Part shown: in pieces, positions 44,480 through 53,849 of the stretch
How the letters are laid out: each line of letters begins with the position of its first letter
Position numbering within the stretch: position 1 is the first letter of the stretch
Origin: Stutzerimonas stutzeri
GTDB taxonomy: Bacteria; Pseudomonadota; Gammaproteobacteria; Pseudomonadales; Pseudomonadaceae
NCBI RefSeq assembly: GCF_000935215.1
Contig: NZ_JXXD01000168.1
Span: 1 to 53,849, forward strand
Direction of reading: 5' to 3'
DNA: 53,849 nucleotides
Program-made: the position numbers and the translations under genes
Notes under the pieces: model-generated
The model's database searches: none
What the model was told of the DNA's origin: nothing
Seen by the model: only the letters and a program-made list of their open reading frames with translations

Positions 44480-45523
44480 TCAGCGCAGTGCTACGCCCAC
44501 TGACGTCCAGGCTTCATACAGCGCCCGAACCTGAGGCGACTGACGACCGAACAGCTGCGCCGCGTGGTTCAGCGTCACACCGGCGAAGGTTGCGAAGTCC
44601 GCATCATTGGGCAGTTGTGGATCACAGATGGTGGCGTACCAGATTCGTCCGGCCTGCTCCCAGGCGTAACCACCCAGCGCCATGGCCGCGAGGTAGAAGG
44701 CGCGGTTGGGAATGCCGGAGTTGAGATGCACGCCACCGTTGTCGTCGCGGGTCTCGATGAAGTCGCGCATGTGCGCAGGCTGCGGGTCGCGACCGAGCAG
44801 CGGGTCGTCATAGGCGCTGCCCGGGTTGGCCATGGAACGCAGGGCGACGCCGTTGACCTTGTCGGTGAGCAGTTCGGCGCCGACCAGCCAGTCGGCCTCC
44901 GCCGCAGTCTGGCCGAGCGCATGCTGTTTGGTCAGCACGCCGAACACGTCCGACACCGATTCGTTGAGCGCCCCTGGCTGGTTGAAATAGACCAGCCCGG
45001 CTTCGCTCTCGATCAGGCCGTGGGTCAGTTCGTGGGCGACCACGTCCAGCGAGCGAGTGAAGCGCTGGAACAGCTCACCGTCGCCATCGCCGAACACCAT
45101 CTGCTCGCCGTTCCAGAAGGCGTTCTCGTAGCCCTGGCCGTAGTGCACGGTGCCGATCAACGGCATCCCCAGGTCATCGATCGAGTCGCGCTGGAAAACC
45201 TGCCAGAAGAATGTGTAGGTCGCGCCGAGCGCGTCGTAGGCTTCGTCCACCGCGGCGTCGCCGGAGGCCGGCTGACCTTCGCGACGTCGCAGGGTGCCCG
45301 GCAGCTGCATCTGCTGCTCGGCGTCATGGATTCGTCGTTGTGCGTGGCCGGGCGTGCGCAGCTCGCCAAGCTCGGCGATGGCTGTGGGTCGTGGCGGGCC
45401 GGGGTTGGGCAGCAGGCTCTGCACGTGGTGCAACGTCTGTTGAGCGCAGCCGCGCTGGTAGGGCGAGCCGCGGTCGATGATGCGGTCGAGAATATATGGC
45501 GGGATGAAGGTGTGAATCGGCAC
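44480..45523 (-). CDS. Protealysin-like M4 metalloprotease
   Basis: 347 residues from a GTG at 45523 (GGAG about 9 bp upstream); upstream in-frame codons have no signal peptide character. The N-terminus IHTFIPPYILDRIIDRGS is the short protealysin-type propeptide with the Pro-Pro-Tyr motif, in place of the long thermolysin prosequence. Zinc ligands are the HELTH motif (His164, Glu165, His168) and Glu188 in GALNESVSDVFG. The C-terminal HLNSGIPNRAFYLAAMALGG carries the catalytic histidine region. No Sec signal peptide, so it is either cytoplasmic or leaves by another route. The adjacent emfourin-like gene supports the subfamily. Confidence 0.92.
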   Translation of the reverse strand: MPIHTFIPPYILDRIIDRGSPYQRGCAQQTLHHVQSLLPNPGPPRPTAIAELGELRTPGHAQRRIHDAEQQMQLPGTLRRREGQPASGDAAVDEAYDALGATYTFFWQVFQRDSIDDLGMPLIGTVHYGQGYENAFWNGEQMVFGDGDGELFQRFTRSLDVVAHELTHGLIESEAGLVYFNQPGALNESVSDVFGVLTKQHALGQTAAEADWLVGAELLTDKVNGVALRSMANPGSAYDDPLLGRDPQPAHMRDFIETRDDNGGVHLNSGIPNRAFYLAAMALGGYAWEQAGRIWYATICDPQLPNDADFATFAGVTLNHAAQLFGRQSPQVRALYEAWTSVGVALR

Positions 45524-45723
45524 CGGCGGTACTCCAAGGCTGACGCGGCTACGACCAGCATAGACCGCTGGAGCGCGATGGATCGACCGCCGATCCAGAG
45601 GGCGCGACGAGATGGCGCGGCACGCGCGGCGCACCCTTGGCGCGTTCTGCTGTCACTTGTGCTGGACCCCGTTTTTACCGTCATCGACGACGCGGGCGCT
45701 CATTTGACGAGGAGTTGTTGCCC

Positions 45724-47163
45724 ATGTTCGGATTGGAAGCACTAGAGCTGGCGCGCGTCCAGTTCGCTTTCACCATCACCTTTCACATCATCTTCCCGGC
45801 GATCACCATCGGGCTCGCCAGCTTTCTCGCCGTGCTCGAGGGGCTCTGGCTGAAGACCCGGCAGGAGGTCTATCGCGACCTGTACCACTTCTGGCTGAAG
45901 ATATTCGCGGTCAATTTCGGCATGGGTGTGGTGTCGGGAATCGTCATGGCGTACCAGTTCGGCACCAACTGGAGTGCCTACTCCGAGTTCGCCGGCAGCG
46001 TCACCGGGCCGCTGCTGGCCTATGAGGTGCTGACCGCGTTCTTCCTGGAGGCGGGTTTCCTCGGGGTCATGCTGTTCGGCTGGAATCGGGTTGGCGAACG
46101 CCTGCATTTCTTTTCCACGCTCATGGTGGCCGTGGGCACGCTGATCTCGACCTTCTGGATTCTGGCGTCCAACAGCTGGATGCACACGCCGCAGGGGCAC
46201 GAGATCATCGACGGCATCGTGGTGCCGGTGGACTGGCTGGCGATCATCTTCAACCCGTCGTTCCCTTATCGACTGGCGCACATGGCGGTCGCCGCATTCC
46301 TCGCCACGGCGTTCTTCGTCGGCGCGTCGGCGGCCTGGCAGCTGTTGCGCGGCAAGGACAACCCGGCGATCCGCAAGATGCTCTCGATGGCCATGTGGAT
46401 GGCCCTCCTGGTGGCACCGGTGCAGGCGGTGATCGGTGATTTTCATGGGCTGAACACCCTCGAATATCAGCCGGCGAAGATCGCCGCGATGGAAGGGCAC
46501 TGGGACAACTCCGAAGGCGGGCCGACGCCGCTGTTGCTGTTCGGCTGGCCGGACATGGAGGCCGAGGAAACGCGCTACAAGATCGAGATTCCTTATCTCG
46601 CCAGCCTGATCCTCAATCACAGCCTGACCGAACCGATTCCGGCGCTGAAGGACTTCCCGCCCGAGGACCGGCCGAACTCGACGATCGTGTTCTGGACGTT
46701 CCGCATCATGGTCGCGCTCGGCCTTCTGATGATCGTCACCGGTATCTGGAGTCTGCTGTTGCGGCGGGGCGACCGGATGTACAGCTCACGCGCGTTCCTG
46801 CGGCTGGTGTTGCTGATGGGGCCTTCCGGGCTGATCGCCATCTTGGCTGGCTGGTACACCACCGAGATCGGGCGTCAGCCCTGGGTGATCTACGGCCTGA
46901 TGCGTACCGCCGATGCCGTATCCAATCACGGCGCCGGCCAGCTGGGGCTCACTCTGGCGATGTTCGTGGTCGTCTACTTCGCCGTGTTCGGGGTGGGCAT
47001 GGTGTACGTCCTGCGCCTGGTGCGCAAAGGTCCGGTGATCAGCGAAGGGCGCGAGAAAGGTACCGGTGGGCCCGGCGAGGCGCGCACGCCGATGCGACCG
47101 ATCTCCGCGGCGGACGAAGCCCTTCCCGAGGGACAAAGCGATCAACTGGGCGAGAGGAACTGA
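45724..47163 (+). CDS. cioA: Cyanide-insensitive cytochrome bd-type oxidase subunit I
   Basis: 479 residues with about nine membrane helices. ARVQFAFTITFHIIFPAITIGLASF holds His21, a high-spin haem ligand, and YRLAHMAVAAFLATAFFVG holds a b558 ligand. GRQPWVIYGLMRTADAVS is conserved in all bd oxidases. The quinol-binding Q-loop is short and lacks the E. coli insert, as in the CIO subgroup of Pseudomonas. It oxidises ubiquinol and reduces oxygen to water with low cyanide sensitivity. GAGGAGTTGTTGCCC precedes the ATG. cioB starts 3 bp after its stop. Confidence 0.94.
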   Translation: MFGLEALELARVQFAFTITFHIIFPAITIGLASFLAVLEGLWLKTRQEVYRDLYHFWLKIFAVNFGMGVVSGIVMAYQFGTNWSAYSEFAGSVTGPLLAYEVLTAFFLEAGFLGVMLFGWNRVGERLHFFSTLMVAVGTLISTFWILASNSWMHTPQGHEIIDGIVVPVDWLAIIFNPSFPYRLAHMAVAAFLATAFFVGASAAWQLLRGKDNPAIRKMLSMAMWMALLVAPVQAVIGDFHGLNTLEYQPAKIAAMEGHWDNSEGGPTPLLLFGWPDMEAEETRYKIEIPYLASLILNHSLTEPIPALKDFPPEDRPNSTIVFWTFRIMVALGLLMIVTGIWSLLLRRGDRMYSSRAFLRLVLLMGPSGLIAILAGWYTTEIGRQPWVIYGLMRTADAVSNHGAGQLGLTLAMFVVVYFAVFGVGMVYVLRLVRKGPVISEGREKGTGGPGEARTPMRPISAADEALPEGQSDQLGERN

Positions 47164-47166
47164 GCC

Positions 47167-48174
47167 ATGGGTATCGATCTTTCACTGATCTGGGCGGTGA
47201 TCATCATCTTCGGCATCATGATGTACGTGGTGATGGACGGTTTCGATCTCGGCGTCGGCATCCTCTTTCCCTTCGTGCAGGACGCCTCGGAGCGCGACGT
47301 GATGATGAACACCGTCGCGCCGATCTGGGACGGCAACGAGACCTGGCTGGTACTCGGCGGTGCCGGGCTGTTCGCCGCGTTTCCGCTGGCCTATTCGGTG
47401 GTGCTGTCCGCGCTCTATCTGCCGATCATCTTCATGCTGATGGGGCTGATCTTCCGCGGCGTGGCGTTCGAGTTCCGCTTCAAGGTGGTCCGCGAGCGCC
47501 AGCATGTCTGGGACAAGGCCTTCATCGGCGGCTCGCTGGTCGCGACCTTCTTCCAGGGCGTGGTGCTTGGCGCGTTCATCAGCGGGTTGCCGGTCGAGGG
47601 ACGTGCCTATGCTGGCGGAGCGCTGGACTGGTTGACGCCGTTCTCGCTGTTCTGCGGGCTGGCGCTGATCGTTGCCTATGCGCTGCTCGGCTGTACCTGG
47701 CTGATGATGCGCACCGCCGGCGACCTGCAACGGCGCATGCACGACATCGGCATACCGCTGGTGTGGGCGGTGCTGGTGGTTACCGGCATCGTCAGCCTGT
47801 GGACGCCGCTGACCCATCCGGATATCGCCGAGCGCTGGTTCAGCATGCCCAACCTGCTGTATTTCATGCCGGTTCCGGTGCTGGTGCTGCTCTGCGCATT
47901 CGGACTGCTGCGCTCGATTCAGCGCTACGCCAACTACACGCCATTCCTGCTGACGCTGGCGCTGATCTTCCTCGGCTATAGCGGTCTGGGCATCAGCCTC
48001 TGGCCAAACATCATTCCTCCGTCGGTGAGCATCTGGGAGGCGGCCGCACCGCCTCAGAGTCAGGGCTTCACGCTGGTCGGAGCACTGCTCATTCTGCCGC
48101 TGATCCTGATGTACACGGCCTGGAGCTACTACGTGTTCCGCGGCAAGGTCAGTGCCGAGGATGGGTATCACTGA
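47167..48174 (+). CDS. cioB: Cyanide-insensitive cytochrome bd-type oxidase subunit II
   Basis: 335 residues with eight to nine helices. MMYVVMDGFDLGVGILFPFVQD and TVAPIWDGNETWLVLGGAGLFAAFPLAYS are the subunit II signatures, and LLGCTWLMMRTAGDLQRRM and YSGLGISLWPNIIPPSVSIWEAA follow. It pairs with CioA in the inner membrane. Its stop overlaps the start of a 54-residue membrane protein (ATGA), so a third small subunit is coupled to it. Confidence 0.95.
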   Translation: MGIDLSLIWAVIIIFGIMMYVVMDGFDLGVGILFPFVQDASERDVMMNTVAPIWDGNETWLVLGGAGLFAAFPLAYSVVLSALYLPIIFMLMGLIFRGVAFEFRFKVVRERQHVWDKAFIGGSLVATFFQGVVLGAFISGLPVEGRAYAGGALDWLTPFSLFCGLALIVAYALLGCTWLMMRTAGDLQRRMHDIGIPLVWAVLVVTGIVSLWTPLTHPDIAERWFSMPNLLYFMPVPVLVLLCAFGLLRSIQRYANYTPFLLTLALIFLGYSGLGISLWPNIIPPSVSIWEAAAPPQSQGFTLVGALLILPLILMYTAWSYYVFRGKVSAEDGYH

Positions 48175-48338
48175 TGGCTGATCTGGATAACAAGCCGCCC
48201 GCACAGCCTGAGCAGCGGCCGCTCTGGAAGCGCATGAGCTGGCTGGTGCTGATCTGGAGTGGAAGCGTGCTGGCGCTCGGTATCGTCGCCTGGCTGCTGC
48301 GCCTGGCGATGAATGCGGCGGGCCTGTCTTCACCCTGA
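48174..48338 (+). CDS. Small DUF2474-type membrane protein, third cio gene
   Basis: 54 residues: a Pro/Gln-rich N-terminus (MADLDNKPPAQPEQRPLWKR) and one membrane helix (LVLIWSGSVLALGIVAWLLRL). Small proteins of the DUF2474 type follow cioB/cydB in many proteobacteria and are likely accessory subunits, analogous to CydX. The ATG overlaps the cioB stop codon by one base. The PLWKRMSWLVLIWSGSV core is characteristic. Confidence 0.82.
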   Translation: MADLDNKPPAQPEQRPLWKRMSWLVLIWSGSVLALGIVAWLLRLAMNAAGLSSP

Positions 48339-48343
48339 AGGCG

Positions 48344-48360
48344 CGCCCCGCTTTGGGGCG
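48344..48360 (+). terminator. GC-rich hairpin after the cio operon
   Basis: CGCCCC-gcttt-GGGGCG, 5 bp behind the last cio gene. No U-tract follows, so termination here would need help; a weak call. Confidence 0.35.
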
Positions 48361-48513
48361 TACCGCTCGCGCATGCCCCGTGATCTGGCCGCGGGCGGGA
48401 CTCGAAGCACGTCACGATTCCTTCATTTGCCGGTTGTAGCCTGCTGGCATGAACCTTGATGCACAGACAGGCATCAGGCCTTGGGCAACCGCCGACAATT
48501 GAGGAATCTAGCG

Positions 48514-48600
48514 ATGGACGACTACCAGGACGAACTACTGGAATGGCATGCCGCTGAGCAGGATCACCCGGACTGTGCCGAGGATGCGGTCGAACTCTGA
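48514..48600 (+). CDS. Possible 28-residue acidic protein
   Basis: ATG preceded by TTGAGGAATCTAGCG, a good ribosome-binding site at 10 bp. The product MDDYQDELLEWHAAEQDHPD continues CAEDAVEL and is strongly acidic, with one cysteine. The C-terminus faces the convergent AraC gene, 22 bp away. No family recognised. It is short enough to be chance, but the start signal and clean codon use in a gap between genes favour a real small gene. Confidence 0.45.
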   Translation: MDDYQDELLEWHAAEQDHPDCAEDAVEL

Positions 48601-48622
48601 GCGCCGCTCGCGTATGCGCCGT

Positions 48623-49660
48623 TTACGCGCCGCGCCGCTGCGCCCGGCGATAGTCTCCCGGCGTCTGCCCGCTCCAGCGCTTGAAGGCACGCTGAAACGC
48701 TTCGGCTGAGGAAAAACCAAGCAGCCAGGCGATCTCGCCGAAAGCGGATTCGGTGTCGCGAATGTAGGCCATCGCCAGGTCGCGGCGGGTGTCGTTGAGG
48801 ATCGCGCGATAGCTGCTGTCTTCCTCGGCCAGCTTGCGTCGCAGTGTCCAGGCCGGCATTTGCAGACGTGCAGCGATCTGTTGCAGGTCCGGCTCCTGGC
48901 CCTTGAGCATCGGCCCGAGAATCTGTGCGACCCGCTCGCGCAAACTGCGGGTGCGGGTGCGCCGTTCCAGTTCGGCTTCACACAGCTCCAGCAGATGCCG
49001 CCAGGTGCCGGGGCAATGATCCGGGTTGCGCAACGCCAGGCTGCGCTGATCCAGCTGCAGCTGATTCGCTTCGGCGCTGAAGATTACCGGCCGGCCGAAC
49101 TGCTCGTCGTAGCGCGAGGCGTAGTCAGGGGCTTCGAACTCGATGTGGATCGCCATCGGCACCAGCGGCTGACCGCTCAAGCGGCTGAGCTGCGAGATCC
49201 AGCTGGCGAGCACGGTATCGACGACGAAGCGGTTGTAGGCGTTGTAAGGACTGATGGAATAGAAGCGCAGCCAGGCGCCTGACGCATCTTCATGAAAACT
49301 TGAACTGCCGCGGTAGTTGGATGCGTACAGCGCCTCGTAGCGGATCAGTGCCCTTGCCGCTTCGCGCACGGTGGGCGCCTGAGCAGCGGTCAGCCCGGCG
49401 AGGCCGAGGTGCCCGGGCTTGCGCAGGCGGCCCATCTCCAGGCCCAGAGCGGGATCGCCAGCCAGCTGGATGGCCGCATGCCCGAGCCGCATGTAACGGG
49501 GGATCGAGAGGCGGGCATGCGGCTCAGCGAGCCGCTCGCCATCCAGTCCGTAGGCAAGCAAAAGCGGCTGAGGGTCATGGCCGTACAGCTGCAACGCATC
49601 GTTAAGGCTGTGCAGAAAGCCGACCGACAGATCGCCCAGGCGCACCCGTTGCGCATTCAT
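48623..49660 (-). CDS. AraC-family transcriptional regulator (OruR-like)
   Basis: 345 residues. The start is taken at the ATG at 49660 because it overlaps the stop of the upstream gene (ATGA); an in-frame ATG six codons earlier is possible. The N-terminal half is the arabinose-binding-like domain of the 330-350-residue AraC group (FLHSLNDALQLYGHDPQPLLLAYGLD). The C-terminal 100 residues hold the two helix-turn-helix motifs: LQQIAARLQMPAWTLRRKLAEE and FGEIAWLLGFSSAEAFQRAFKRWSG. It forms an operon with the nitrilase-like gene and is divergent from fadH, which it may control. The inducer is unknown; a fatty-acid-derived signal would fit. Confidence 0.9.
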   Translation of the reverse strand: MNAQRVRLGDLSVGFLHSLNDALQLYGHDPQPLLLAYGLDGERLAEPHARLSIPRYMRLGHAAIQLAGDPALGLEMGRLRKPGHLGLAGLTAAQAPTVREAARALIRYEALYASNYRGSSSFHEDASGAWLRFYSISPYNAYNRFVVDTVLASWISQLSRLSGQPLVPMAIHIEFEAPDYASRYDEQFGRPVIFSAEANQLQLDQRSLALRNPDHCPGTWRHLLELCEAELERRTRTRSLRERVAQILGPMLKGQEPDLQQIAARLQMPAWTLRRKLAEEDSSYRAILNDTRRDLAMAYIRDTESAFGEIAWLLGFSSAEAFQRAFKRWSGQTPGDYRRAQRRGA

Positions 49661-50670
49661 GGGGTGCTGCCGAGCCATTGATTGCGTACCTGGACCGGGA
49701 CGCCGTGGCCCGGGGGCGCCGGGCGGCGCGGCGAGCCGAGCAGATTCCAGGGCAAGGCGAGGGTATGCACGGCCATGTGCGGTCTTGCGCTGAGCGCGTC
49801 GGAATGTGTACTGCCACAGCTCGCTTGCGGATCTGCCAGCGCGCCGGGTACAGCCAGCAGTTTCGCTTCGGCAGGCGGTTGCTCGAGGTAGGCATCGCAG
49901 CCCAGCAGCACTGCCAGCGAGCCCGCCGGTGTTTCAATCAGCCGTCGACGCTCGGGGATGGGGGCAACACTGTAGCGGCGTTCGTAACGGCTCAACGCCT
50001 GCTTGTACTGCAGCGTTCCGAGGGGCTTGCCGCGACCGTCAAAGGTCAGGCTTACCTGGCGCAGCGGGCCATCGCCGATCATCAGTTGATCGTTCTCCAG
50101 ATAGGGCTCCGGCAGCACGATCGAGCCCGCCACCAAGGTAACGCCGAACTCTCTGGCGAGGCCGCCGAAGACGTTCTGGTATTCCTCTGCCATCTGTCGG
50201 GCCTTGAGTCGCAACACCGCACCGGTACGCCGATCGTCGCCCTGATTATCCGGCAGTGCGCGCAGATAGCTGCCGGGATTGCTGAGCGCCATCCACTGCA
50301 TCGCATCGCGCAGGGTGCGGGCCTGCTGCACTTCCGGCTTTTCGCCCAGGGCGAACAGGCCAGTGCCAACGTGTTCGGGGAGCACCACGACGGTTCGCTC
50401 GCTGAGCATGCCGGCTTCGGCCGCCTGCTTGAGGTAGGTGCGAAACTTGAGTTGCAGCCGCTCGCGGCTCTGGTAGTCGGCTGGCTGCAGCCGCGTCTCG
50501 ATGCCCAGCAGGTTGCCTGCGCTTCCGGCCTGCCCGTGGTTTTCGATGGGTAGCGTACGCAGATCGGACAGCAGTGGGCCGCTACGACGGTCTTGTGTCC
50601 AGTCGAGGTAGACGGCAAATGAGGCTGCGGCGAGCACGAGCAACAGCACGATATTGATTGAGGTGCGCAT
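49657..50670 (-). CDS. Membrane-anchored nitrilase-superfamily (carbon-nitrogen hydrolase) protein
   Basis: 337 residues from the ATG at 50670, which puts a hydrophobic anchor or signal (INIVLLLVLAAASFAVYLDW) at the N-terminus. The nitrilase triad is visible as Glu99 (VVLPEHVGTG), Lys223 (GTLQYKQAL) and Cys258 (AVLLGCDAYLEQ). This combination, an exported nitrilase fold, resembles the catalytic part of apolipoprotein N-acyltransferase but lacks its multi-helix region. The substrate is unknown, possibly an amide or acyl compound in the periplasm. Its stop overlaps the AraC start. The gene pair is divergent from fadH. Confidence 0.8.
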   Translation of the reverse strand: MRTSINIVLLLVLAAASFAVYLDWTQDRRSGPLLSDLRTLPIENHGQAGSAGNLLGIETRLQPADYQSRERLQLKFRTYLKQAAEAGMLSERTVVVLPEHVGTGLFALGEKPEVQQARTLRDAMQWMALSNPGSYLRALPDNQGDDRRTGAVLRLKARQMAEEYQNVFGGLAREFGVTLVAGSIVLPEPYLENDQLMIGDGPLRQVSLTFDGRGKPLGTLQYKQALSRYERRYSVAPIPERRRLIETPAGSLAVLLGCDAYLEQPPAEAKLLAVPGALADPQASCGSTHSDALSARPHMAVHTLALPWNLLGSPRRPAPPGHGVPVQVRNQWLGSTP

Positions 50671-50773
50671 GTGAGGCAGGGCAGTGAGGGGTTGCGTCAG
50701 CGTAGGTAACGCGGCGCCTGTTGCCAAGCTTTTTGCGCAGAAGGATCAAAAAGTTGTCACTTTGGATCATTGA

Positions 50774-52888
<2,115 letters not shown>

Positions 52889-52919
52889 GCCATCGGCACA
52901 TCCGCAAAGAGGATCACGC

Positions 52920-53342
52920 ATGGAAACTGCAATCGCGCTGCAACCGGGGGCTGCCAATAGCCTGCAGGCTTGGCACCGAATGATCGCTGAGCGAGACCTG
53001 AGCCGGCTGCCGGAGCTGCTGCATCCGCAGGCGGTGTTTCGCTCGCCGATGGCTCACACGCCGTATGAGGGGGCAGCGACGGTGAATCTGATCCTCAACA
53101 CCGTGCTGCAGGTTTTCGAGGACTTCCGCTACCACCGTGAGCTGGCCAGCGCCCAGGGTGCGGATGTAGTCCTCGAGTTCAGCGCCCGGGTGGGTGACCG
53201 TGAGCTCAAGGGCATCGACATGATCCGCTTCGATGACGAAGGGAAGATTGTCGAATTCGAGGTCATGATCCGGCCCATGAGTGGCTTGCAGGCCCTGGGC
53301 GACGAGATGAAGCGACGTCTCGCTGCCTACCGCGGCAAGTGA
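52920..53342 (+). CDS. NTF2-like / SnoaL-fold small protein
   Basis: 140 residues. It has the cone-shaped fold signature: NSLQAWHRMIAERDLSRLPELLHPQAVFRSPMAHTPYEGA at the N-terminus, then FEDFRYHRELA, VVLEFSARVGDRELKGIDMIRFDDEGKIVEFEVMIRP. This is the pattern of ketosteroid-isomerase-like proteins, which bind small hydrophobic ligands, with or without enzymatic activity. AGAGGATCACGC precedes the ATG, 31 bp after fadH, so the two are probably cotranscribed. A role with fatty-acyl or lipid intermediates is an inference. Confidence 0.82.
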   Translation: METAIALQPGAANSLQAWHRMIAERDLSRLPELLHPQAVFRSPMAHTPYEGAATVNLILNTVLQVFEDFRYHRELASAQGADVVLEFSARVGDRELKGIDMIRFDDEGKIVEFEVMIRPMSGLQALGDEMKRRLAAYRGK

Positions 53343-53538
53343 TTTAGCTAAGCTCATCGCAAATCCGCTGGGCGCCTGGTCGAACGGCGTCCGATGCGGC
53401 GACTCCCTGCCAACCCAGTCACATTGCCTGCGCGAACATTTCCCCTAAACTTGCGGCACCAACGGGACGACGGCATCGGATGGCCGCTCGTTCCGCTAAT
53501 CGCTGGCTCGCAGTTGCGGGCGATAAAGGAAATCGAGC

Positions 53539-53849
53539 ATGCAGAACAAACCGCAGATGGTCGAAGCCGTCCTGTTCTTCAATGAGGGCTCCATCTGCAA
53601 GGAAATGCTGTATCCCGAATTCGAAGCGGTGCTGGATGGGGTGGTCGCGCTACCCGAGTTCGCAGACCGCCAGATGCATGCTGTCTACGTAATGATCAAT
53701 CCGCGGCTGCAGGTGCGCGCCGCGGTGTTTTTCTGTCTCGACTTCAATGATGACGGCTCTGCCGACGCCGGTTGGAACATTCCCCTGCGTCAGTTGGCCG
53801 AGCGTACCGGGCGTGGTCCGGACATGGGGGCCGGACCGATTCGCCTGGC
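53539..53849 (+). CDS. Unidentified conserved-looking protein (N-terminal part, cut by window edge)
   Basis: The ATG at 53539 has AAAGGAAATCG upstream; 103 codons are in the window and the frame stays open to the edge. The start MQNKPQMVEAVLFFNEGSIC is followed by YPEFEAVLDGVVALPEFADR, MHAVYVMINPRLQVRAAVFF and a DFNDDGSADAG segment. No signal peptide or membrane helix in this part. I do not recognise a family. Codon use matches its neighbours, and it lies 196 bp after the NTF2-like gene, so it is real but of unknown function. Confidence 0.7.
   Translation, partial: MQNKPQMVEAVLFFNEGSICKEMLYPEFEAVLDGVVALPEFADRQMHAVYVMINPRLQVRAAVFFCLDFNDDGSADAGWNIPLRQLAERTGRGPDMGAGPIRL

Overview
The window is high-GC DNA from a member of the Pseudomonadaceae, most likely the Pseudomonas stutzeri (Stutzerimonas) group. 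The central block leuC-leuD-leuB-asd-(asd paralogue)-fimV-truA-trpF-accD-folC-SPOR-cvpA-purF-metZ-gspD/gspC and the right-hand block AraC-nitrilase-fadH follow the Pseudomonas gene order as I recall it. The tRNA sequences and the small metalloprotease with its inhibitor also fit. This placement is inference from gene content; no search was run.

Left region (1-11917): a minus-strand exopolysaccharide operon, read from about 11.3 kb down to 1. In transcription order it has a probable 2OG-Fe(II) oxygenase, a DegT-type aminotransferase, a Wzx-like flippase, a family 2 glycosyltransferase, a Wzc-like chain-length tyrosine kinase, a WbqC-family protein, an RfaH-type NusG paralogue, a family 4 glycosyltransferase, a Wzy/O-antigen-ligase-like membrane protein and the start of a secreted glycoside hydrolase cut by the window edge. 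The 5' leader carries GGCGGTAGCTTT, a match to the ops recruitment signal of RfaH, directly behind a small inverted repeat. The operon therefore appears to encode its own antiterminator and to carry that factor's loading site. This is the most interesting system in the window.

11.88-16.7 kb: two tandem initiator tRNA-Met genes, each with its own promoter and terminator; a small membrane protein; two small exported proteins; dusC; a short-chain dehydrogenase; an ibpA-type heat-shock gene with a sigma-32-like promoter and a possible RNA thermometer; and a LysR regulator divergent from leuC.

16.7-33.3 kb: ordinary housekeeping genes on the plus strand for leucine synthesis, aspartate-semialdehyde dehydrogenase and a paralogue lacking the catalytic cysteine, the polar hub protein FimV, tRNA pseudouridine synthase, tryptophan, fatty-acid, folate and purine synthesis, and methionine sulfhydrylation.

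33.3-36.5 kb: gspD and gspC of a type II secretion system on the minus strand. The other secretion genes, which I recall lying divergent from this pair in P. aeruginosa, are not here; a tRNA-Val/tRNA-Asp pair occupies that side.

36.5-48.6 kb: accessory metabolic and regulatory genes: a PEP-mutase/isocitrate-lyase family enzyme, threonine aldolase, a LysR gene divergent from wrbA and an MFS transporter, a PAS-GGDEF-EAL cyclic-di-GMP protein, a protealysin-like M4 protease with its emfourin-like inhibitor, and a cyanide-insensitive bd-type oxidase with a small third membrane protein.

48.6-53.8 kb: an AraC regulator and a membrane-anchored nitrilase-like protein in one operon, divergent from fadH (2,4-dienoyl-CoA reductase), then a small NTF2-like protein and the beginning of an unidentified gene cut by the window end.
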